Shown: piece by piece, positions 43,801-52,800 of the stretch
Layout: the number at the start of each line of letters is the position of its first letter
Position numbering within the stretch: position 1 is the stretch's first letter
Assembly: GCA_947095585.1 (NCBI GenBank)
Contig: OX352765.1
Coordinates: forward strand, 73,453,976 to 73,517,975
DNA length: 64,000 nt
Direction: 5' to 3'
Source: Nephrocerus scutellatus
Taxonomy: Eukaryota > Arthropoda > Insecta > Diptera > Pipunculidae
Notes under the pieces: generated by a model
Seen by the model: only the letters and a program-made list of their open reading frames with translations
Told to the model about the DNA's origin: nothing
Database searches by the model: none
Position numbers and translations under genes: made by a program

Positions 43801-46800
43801 CAAATATTTTACAAAAAGTACCCAATTTTCTTCAAATTTTTGTAAATATTTGGAAGTGATCGGGCCCCGGGGTCGGAGGCACCCATACAAATCTTATAAA
43901 AAAAAGTATCCGACTTTCTTCAAATTTTATATACATGTGTATCTCCGATGGGCAACACTTTTTGTAAAATTTGGAAGTGATCTATCTCCGGGATCGGGGC
44001 ACCCTTACAAATTGTATGCAAAAAAGTACCCGATTTTCTTCAAATTTTATACGCATATGTATCTCCGATGAACAACACTTTTTGTAAAAAATTTGGAGTT
44101 ATTGGGCTGATTGGTCCCGCTTTTGTCTAAGCCGCGTTCGTATTCCATTTCTGTGGCTCTCGATGTAGACGCTCTGTTGCGCATTTGATGAAGCCGCGAC
44201 TCGCGTTCTCCTTCCGTTTCTGCGGCTCTGTTTCGGAAGGACCCATAAAAATTTTTAAAAAATTTACCCGATTTTATTCAAACTTTGTACATTGTGAAAG
44301 TCCGATTAGAGGATTTACACGAAAAATTTGAATTTTTATGGGTTGTTTTAATTCTTTCGATTTTTTTCAGTTCCATTTTAACCTTAAGAGCTGAAATTTT
44401 GTGAGCATCTTAGCCGCGTAGGGCATTTCTGAGATCCCGCGTGAGAGGCGTGTCTCAAATCGCGTTATAAAGTCAAAAGTCAAGGTCCTTAATAGCCAAT
44501 TTTTCACATCCTGGAGCTCTGAAATTCGGTTAGCAGCTCAGCCTCATGGGTATTGGGCATGGGCGGCGCCTCGTATATGACACGTGTGAGACGTCGCGTT
44601 TGTGATTTTTTCGACTTTTTTGAGGCCCTTTCTAAACAACTTTCACACATCCTAAAGTGCTGAAATTTGGTGAGCAGCTCAGCCTCATGGGACATTTTTA
44701 AGATACTGCGTGTAACATGTCCGACGTTTGGCGCTTATGACGCGTGTGTTTTTGGTTATATGACGGCATTGAGGTCCTTTTTAGCCAACTTTCAAAGGTT
44801 CTACAGAGCTTATTTAGTGCACACTTCAGTTGCAGGAGCGTGTGTGGTTGTATACATAAAAGTTTGTACCCGAAAAACTAAGTTTTTTTCATTATATATG
44901 GGACATAATTTATGTTTTCTCCCATCGACGAGTTTTTAATGGATTTCCCTTAAGCTTAAGTAGACGGAAAACAAACGTTTTCTTTAGACTTCGGTTTAAA
45001 ATGTAAGTTCTGTCTTAAATAGCCAGGTGTCAAAACGTACACAGCGTTAAAGCTCATTAGCACATCATGTAAAACTTTAGACGGAAAATTTACGACTCAG
45101 ATGGCAGTATTACTCATTATTAACAGTAAGGATTCTTAGATTAATTTTCGGTTATTCAACTGGTGGTCTCTACCGTTCAGTTATTCAGGTGGCAACAATA
45201 CTCACTTTAGCTTTGGTACTTTCGATATTCATTAGTGGGCACTCTGAGTAAGCTGTCCACCACGATGGTCCACCATCACTTTCTTCGTCATCTATATATT
45301 CGGTCAAATTGAGCCAATATGGATCTGTAAAATAAAATTTATTATAAAAATAAAAAAATTTCAAAAAAAACTGTCCTACCATAATCCTTTGAAAGCGAAC
45401 TCCGTTTTGGATTCAGTTTAATGGTAGCATGTGTATTCCAGTTTCCAGGACTCTGTACATTTGTATCGTGTCTGAAATTTATTAAAACTGGGCGTTTCGT
45501 TGTTACCAAAGCACGCACGTTCCCTAATAAAGTTTTGTTTGCCATGGGTTCATCGTTCGTTTCGTTCTCTGCAACTGTTGGACCTGGCCGCAGCGTAAAA
45601 CTCACCAATGAGAACATGAAATAGAATGCAAACAGGTAAAACTGCTTGTAAAAACGAGATTTCACAAATGTGTTCCATTTTGTCTTTAACAGGTCGATGA
45701 GCACCCCGTCAAGCAGTTCCAAGTGTTCATACTTGTCCTGAAAGGCAATTCACATAGTTAGAAAGTTAATCAATTATTCACATACGGTACCCCAAATACG
45801 ACAAAATTTAATGCCGAGTCTTTAACAATGTTTCCCGTCTCTCCATTAATTGTGTCGATTTTTGAGAGTGGATACGCAGCACACGTTATACTGCCGAGCT
45901 GCCAATAGATTTCCCTCTCGATGTTCATTATGTGGAAGAACATTTCAACCCGGCCCAGTTTGGCGGCCAACGTCAGCGGTGTAAGATTTTGGACATTTTG
46001 AATGTGAATACTGCTGCCAACTTCATAGGAGCAATCGAACATTGCAACTTTTTCATACACAACCATCATATGAAGTGATGTATTGCCATTTGTATCCTGG
46101 ACATTAGGATCGGCACCTCGTGCAAGTACCAAACGAAAACATTCCTCCTGACTGAGACATGCCGCAAAACTAAGCGGAAATTCACCCCAATACACATATC
46201 CTTCGTAATTGGTGATTGAATTCACTCCAACGTATTCATGATCTGGGGAATCATATCGTGACGGTTTCTGATCTTCGGGGCTCATAAATGCGCCATAACA
46301 TCTGTGACAAATGAAGAAGTTTAAGAAAGAGAATCAATTATATTTGTGTATTAAAATGTGCTCTTATAATTAATTTGTTTTTCTAAAAGATAGGAAATAT
46401 TTCACATTTGAGCCAAGCCAATGCAGAACACATAATTATTAATAACAGGCCTGTCATTTCCTAGAAAGTAAGTGTGAAATACCTGCAACTGCCGGTGCAC
46501 GATACGCTTGGGAATGTTAGCGGGATGCTTTATTAGTATTTTGACCAAGGCCGATTTCACCAGTGTGGACTCTAAAACAGGGAAACCAATAAGACGATCA
46601 AACAAATCGATGCACCAAAATGTTGTTGCGTACAAGAATTGACAAACGGAGTCAAAATGAGAATACAAAGTAGAAACCCATTTGTAATTTTGTTCACAGT
46701 AGAAGTATTTTTCTATCCTTAGATCTTTAATTTATTGCGAGCCCGAAGGGCGAAGCTTTTTTAGAGAGGACATACAAATTTTTTCAGCCAGCGTGTGTAC

Positions 46801-49800
46801 ATTTGTACGTTTGTAAGTTTGTACGTTTGTACGTTTATACATTGGTCAGTTGGCCGTGTAGTATATCTCGGCTTTTACCAGTCAAATTTTGATGGGTTTT
46901 AAAACAATTGGTTAGCGCTCGAAGGCGAAGGCGAAGGCGATTTTTTAAGCCTAAAGGCTTGCAAAGTTAAATGTTGTTTTTTCAGTCTATGTCAGAAATC
47001 GCATATGAATGAAAGACCTATATTTAACGTTGCATATTGTTAGACTTTTAAGATAATTCAGTCTTTAGACTGTAAAACGACTTTTAGTACAACTCCCAAG
47101 TTAAAGTTCAAGTTTTGGTAAAATTTTTCAAAAGTCAAATCTGACAATAGATTTAGGACTTCATTTTTAAGGGAAGACGGCAAAACAAGTCTGACGAGTT
47201 TCATTGATAATCATGTTCGTCATTGTTTGTTAACTCGTATATCTAGGCTTCTACCAGTCAGAATTTAATGGGACTAGTCTTAAAACAATTGTGACGCGTT
47301 TGGCGCGTGTAAAAAAAACCAAAATAAAAAAATAAAAAAGAGTTTTAAAAAAAAAAGTTTTTTGTTGTCTGTTGTTGTTGTCTGTTGTTGTTGTCTGTTG
47401 TTGTTGTCTGTTGTTGTTGTCTGTTGTTGTTGTCTGTTGTTGTTGTCTGTTGTTGTTGTTGTTGTCTGTTGCGATAATTGGTTGTTGTGCTCCCTGTTAG
47501 ATGTCTTAAGTTGTGATTATTTTGCGTTCAGTGTGGTATCCAACTGCCGGCTTTTTGAAATCACCTAAAACCAGATAATCTAGGAGTATATTATCCTCGA
47601 GTTCAGCAGTAAATTAAAAATCAAGGGACATATTACTTAACTGTATTAAGCTATCAGAACCGCAAATCGTATATGATATAATTCTGAACATATTTAAAGA
47701 TGCCAGTCGTTTCCTGGATGTCAATGTCGGATCTGAGTAAGGAAAATATCACTGAAAGTATTTAAGCCACGAGGTTTCAAAAGCTTAAAGCACAAAAACA
47801 TAAAAAAACATCAAATCCATGTTTAAAAATTTTATAAAACCAAAACCAAAATTCTAAAACCAATAAATAATTGTTTTTTCCATTTATTAATTACAACTGA
47901 GACTGTGCTCATCTAGCAATTTATCTTTCAAATTTTTACAAATTTACATTTCTATATACATTTCTAATTATACAATTGTTGGGGTGAAACCCAATGGTTA
48001 GTCCCATAATTAATTAAACCTATTTAAAATACTAATTTTAATTTGGTATGTTTACTAGGTCAAGTGGCCTCATTCTTTGGAGTCTTCTTTCAACGACAGG
48101 GTTATCTATAATATGGCGAATATAGGGGTTTCCGTGTTTCTGGAGCCTTATTTCGTGTTTGGCGGCATGCTTTTTTATTTCATCTTTTTTCTTTTTGACA
48201 TGCTCTCTCCACTTGAGCTTGGCATCGAGGGTCATGCCGAGATATTTAGCTTTGTTTGCATATGGCACCGGTCGTGAGTTAATTTCTATCGGTAGATGGG
48301 AAGCCTTTTGATATGTAAAGTTAATATGCGTGGATTTAGTCTCATTAAGTTTGATTCTCCAGCGCTGAGTCCAGTTACAAACCGCATTGGTAATCTTCTG
48401 GAGTTTGCTCGTTGCATCAGCGACATTAGTTCCAATCGCTGTGTCATCTGCAAAAGTGGCTATGGTTCCTTCATTTGTTGTTGGAATATCACTTGTATAT
48501 AATAAATACAGGATTGGTCCTAAGACACTCATCTGTGGGACACCGGCAGAGATTTTCTTTAGTTCGGAGTATTCATCCTCATATTTCACTCGAAAATGTC
48601 TATTGAATAAATAAGATCTTAGTATGGCATAGAATTGCCTCGGCAGATCTCTATGCAGCTTGAATTCCAGTCCACTATGCCAAACTTTATCGAATGCTTT
48701 GGCGACGTCCAGAAATATGCTGGAGCATACTTTTTTACGTTCTAGCGTTCTTTCCATTATTTTGGTGATTCTATGGACCTGTTCAATTGTGGAATGCTTT
48801 TCTCTGAATCCAAATTTATGTGGAGGAATTAGTTGTCGTTCCTCAATTATTGGTTTAAGTCTTTTTAATAATAATTTTTCAAAAAGTTTTGACATAATTG
48901 GCAGCAATGAAATTGGCCTGTATGATTTTTTATCGTTAGGTGGTTTATCAGGTTTTGCTATCATGATTACTTCTGCTACTTTCCATTGCCACGGAACATA
49001 TTTTAACCGAAAGCTTGCATTGATTATATGTAAAAGCTTACGAAATCCTTTATCTGGTAGGGCCTTAATTATTTGGCAAGTAATCAAGTCATACCCTGGG
49101 GCTTTTTTAACATTCATGTTGCTTTTTACTTCTTCTTTTAATTCTTTGAGAGTAACTAGGCGTATATCAAAATCATCAACCCTGTGTATTGGCATTATAT
49201 TTTCATTGGCCGTTTGTCTTGGTAGAGGTTGGAAGGTATCCTCAAGATACTCCGCAAATAGATCAGCCTTCTCTTTAGGACCTCTTGCCCAGGTTCCATC
49301 TTCCTTTTTAAGTGGAGGCACTTGCATTTTGGGTCTTTTGAGTCCCTTCGTCGCCTTCCACAGCGAATAATCAGAATTTTTTTCATCGGTTAAGCTAACT
49401 AGATATCTGTTGATTGATGCATTTTTAACTTCTTTAAGAAGAGATTTGAGACTGTTACCTAAATTGTTAAGAATTTTTTTGTTCTCCGGTGTTCTTGTTA
49501 TTTGCCAGGTTTTACGTGCCCGTCGTTTTTCTCTTACCAACTCTCTAACTTTCATTGGGTAGGATATGTTAAGCTTCATCTTATTTTGTATAATGGGGGT
49601 ACTTGCCAAAGCAGCATAATGAATTGTTTCATTGAGTTGTTCTAATTCATCTTCCAAATGGTGAGCATTTCTTATCGGTACCTGAAGATTGATTTTTCCC
49701 TCCATTACTTCACGAAAGAGATCCCAGCTTGTTTTTGAATTTGTTAATCTGGGTGCACTCTCCCTTTGAATTACCGTGATCCGATACTAGAGAATTACTG

Positions 49801-52800
49801 TCTTCAATGTAAATGTAGTTCTGGGATATACCTCTTGCTACATAAAAGTCTATTAGGTCTGGTATCTTCTTTTCGTCACTGGGCCAGTATGTTGGGGAAC
49901 CATTAGAATAAAATTCACATTTTGAAGTCTGCCCTGCTTGAAGCAACTATTTACCCTTTGACGTCGTAAGTCTAGATCCCCATAGGTGTTTTTCGCATTA
50001 AAGTCACCTCCAATAATAAAATCACGTCCAAGCGATTTAAAAAGTTTAAGGTAGTCCTCTCTTTTCAAGTTATGCCGGAGAGGGCAATATATTGCAGAGA
50101 CAGTAAGCTGCCTGTGTTTAATTTGAATCCTTACAGTAGTGACTTGCATTGTTTCTTCTTCGATATTTGATTCTAAATGGTGTTTAATATTTTCTTTTAT
50201 TAGCAATGCCGAACCACCTCTTGCTCTTTCCGCTGTATGAATGGAGTGATATAAGTTATAAGCCTGTATTTTAACAAACGAAGATTAAGAAAATGTCGAT
50301 TTTTTCCAAATTTAAAAATAATTCTATTTCTGGAATATGTTGCATAATCCCATTCGCATTCCAGGTTTCTATTTTGAAAGTTGTGTTCTTACTTAACATT
50401 TTTTCTTAGATTGCGTTATGGGAGTTGCATTTTCTTCAATTGATCAAGTATCATGCTGTTCAGATTACTTTGGTCTTTCACTACCTGGGCAAATGATCTT
50501 CTTTGCCCTGAGTTGCTTAGTTGTGGGTTTTGATCACTCTGATTTGATATTTGAACCCTTCGATTTTCGAGAATTTGCGGTTGATTTCTTGATTTATCTC
50601 TTAATTTTTGTAGTTGTTTAGCAACCTCACAGCCTCGATAATTAGCCGGATGTTGGCCCTTGCAATTTGTACACTTGGCTGGAACATCTCTCCCTATTGT
50701 ACATGCCTGAGTAATATAATTACCTGAGCATTTTACACATCTTTGATCCTGGCCGCAATATCTTTGGGTGTGATTAAATGCCTGACATTTCTTGCATTGG
50801 GGTATGCGTGTTGTGCTTCTCCTCCTCAATAAATAATAATAATAATATTTGGCGCTATAGACCGTTGTGGTTCAAGGTCTAGCTTCTCGTGACCATTCGT
50901 GTTGTGCGTCTTGTATCCGAAAGGCGAATTGAGAAGCTTTCCGTGCGTCAGTTATTACTCTCGGACTTTTGTCAGACATTCGCAGGAAGTGGGACCGTAA
51001 AAAATACTTTTGTGTTTTTGCTGTGATTCGGACCTCATAAGGACTTTGAGGTACTAACTACTAGAGCCACGGCGCCCACTAAAACCAATAAAGCTATTTT
51101 TAGAACAAAAAAAGTAGGCAGTATAGTTTTAGGACCATTTAAAACACATGTTGTCAACAATCTAACGATGTTTAACTTTACGTTTGGACAAATTATCAAA
51201 AATATTATTGAATCAAAAGATTTCTTTCTCTAATATCAATCTATAAATCTGCTGAATCTATGGAAATCACCCACATATGTAAAAAGGCCAATTGAAAAAA
51301 ATGCCAACTTTTAGAAAAGCTGCGATGGTACTTATGCCAAATCTCACCTAACACCATTCTAACCAAAACAACCACTAACTATCTTAAATTGAAAAAAAAA
51401 ACCATAAAATTGTTTATGTAAATTCTCTAATAGGAGATACATATGTGTGTAAAGTTTACGCCAGGTTAATTTGTAAAAAATTTATTTTAGAGCGCCTTCA
51501 CTTCAAATTTTGTTTAAAAACTGTTGTCAACGGAGATACTCATGTGTAAAAAAAAACAACCCATAAAAATTAAAATTTTTCTTGTAAATTCTCTAATCGG
51601 AGATACACACACACACACACACACACACACTGCGTGCTCGCCTTGTGGCAAAATCATCCAAAAAATTACGCAGCGGCAGCGAACAGCGCTGCTCACAAAG
51701 CACAGAGCTCAGACTTTGCCGTGATCTGATGCGATATAGCGATATTTAAAAATTGTATATTGGGGTCCCCAAGGGGCCGATCGCTCCAAATTTTTACAAA
51801 AAGTGTTTTCCATTGAAGACACACATGTGTACAAAATTTAAAGAAAATCGGGTAAATTTTGTAAAATATTTGTATGGGAGCCCCCCGACCTTTTAATAGA
51901 AAGTATTGTCACCGGAAATATACATGTGTGCAAAATTTCAATAAAATCGGGCTATGGGAAGTGGGCTAAAAATTGATCAGAAAATCTGACCAGCCAGCCA
52001 GCCAGCCAGCCAGCCAACCAGCCAGCCACGTGCACGCGAAGTTAATATAGAGAATTTAAAAAATTTGTATGGGAGCCACCGACCTTGGGGCCCGATCACT
52101 TTCAACTTTCATTGGTAAGTGTTGTCATTGGTGATACACATGTGTTTAAAATTTAAAGAACATCGCGGGCTATCGCTATCAAAAGTTCGTTTAAAATCAA
52201 CAAAAAACATATACAGAGAAGAGCGATGCTCAACTGACTGACTGTTCAATGATTATTCGCAGGGTGTTAATTTGATCAGTACAATAACGGTTTGGTCGAA
52301 ATCCTGCTTGTTCATTTCTTAAAATTGGCTCTAACGCATTCCGTAAGCGCCTAGGTATTATAGAGGAGATCACTTTGTTTATGGTCTTTAGCAGGGTAAT
52401 TCCTCTCCAGTTTTTCGCAATTGCTCAAACCACCTTTCTTGGGGAGTTTGACTATTAAGCCTTCTTTTAACGACGATGGAATGGTTTCAGATTCCCAGAT
52501 ACCTTGATATATCGCATGCAATGTTCGCATAGTTAACTCGACGTCGGCTTGAAGGAGTTCTGCGTAGATGTTGTCATTGCCTGCTGCTTTACCTGATTGC
52601 AATGAACGATTGTTGTCCTTATCTCATCCAACGAAGGAGTAGCGACGCTGATGTTAAGTAGCCTATTAGGGTGCATATGTGGGTTGATGGACGTGCCTGG
52701 CGAAGTACAATTCAAAACATTCTTAACATGTTGTGTCCAGCGTGTTAATTGTTGTTCCTCCATAAGGATCAAAGAGCTGTCTATTGCCTTAACAGGGTAG

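Larger units (their letters stand above)
47874..50829 (-). mobile_element. jockey-like LINE, 5' truncated
   Basis: Minus strand: partial ORF1 (50829-50416), ORF2 from about 50399 with endonuclease (two frameshifts) and reverse transcriptase to 48038, then a 3' UTR ending AATTAATAAATGGAAAAAA near 47876. Truncated at 50829 where a SINE begins. It sits in nan intron 2 on the nan strand. Confidence 0.88.

Noticed and set aside
45785..45790. stronger GTATGT donor for nan exon 3
   Set aside because: Using it would put exon 4 out of frame; the weak GTACCG donor gives the conserved [14 protein letters not shown] junction.
47362..47568. Val/Cys/Leu-rich frame
   Set aside because: It is generated by the TGTTGTTGTC minisatellite.
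48660..49370. 236-codon plus-strand frame
   Set aside because: Shadow of the jockey-like reverse transcriptase on the other strand.
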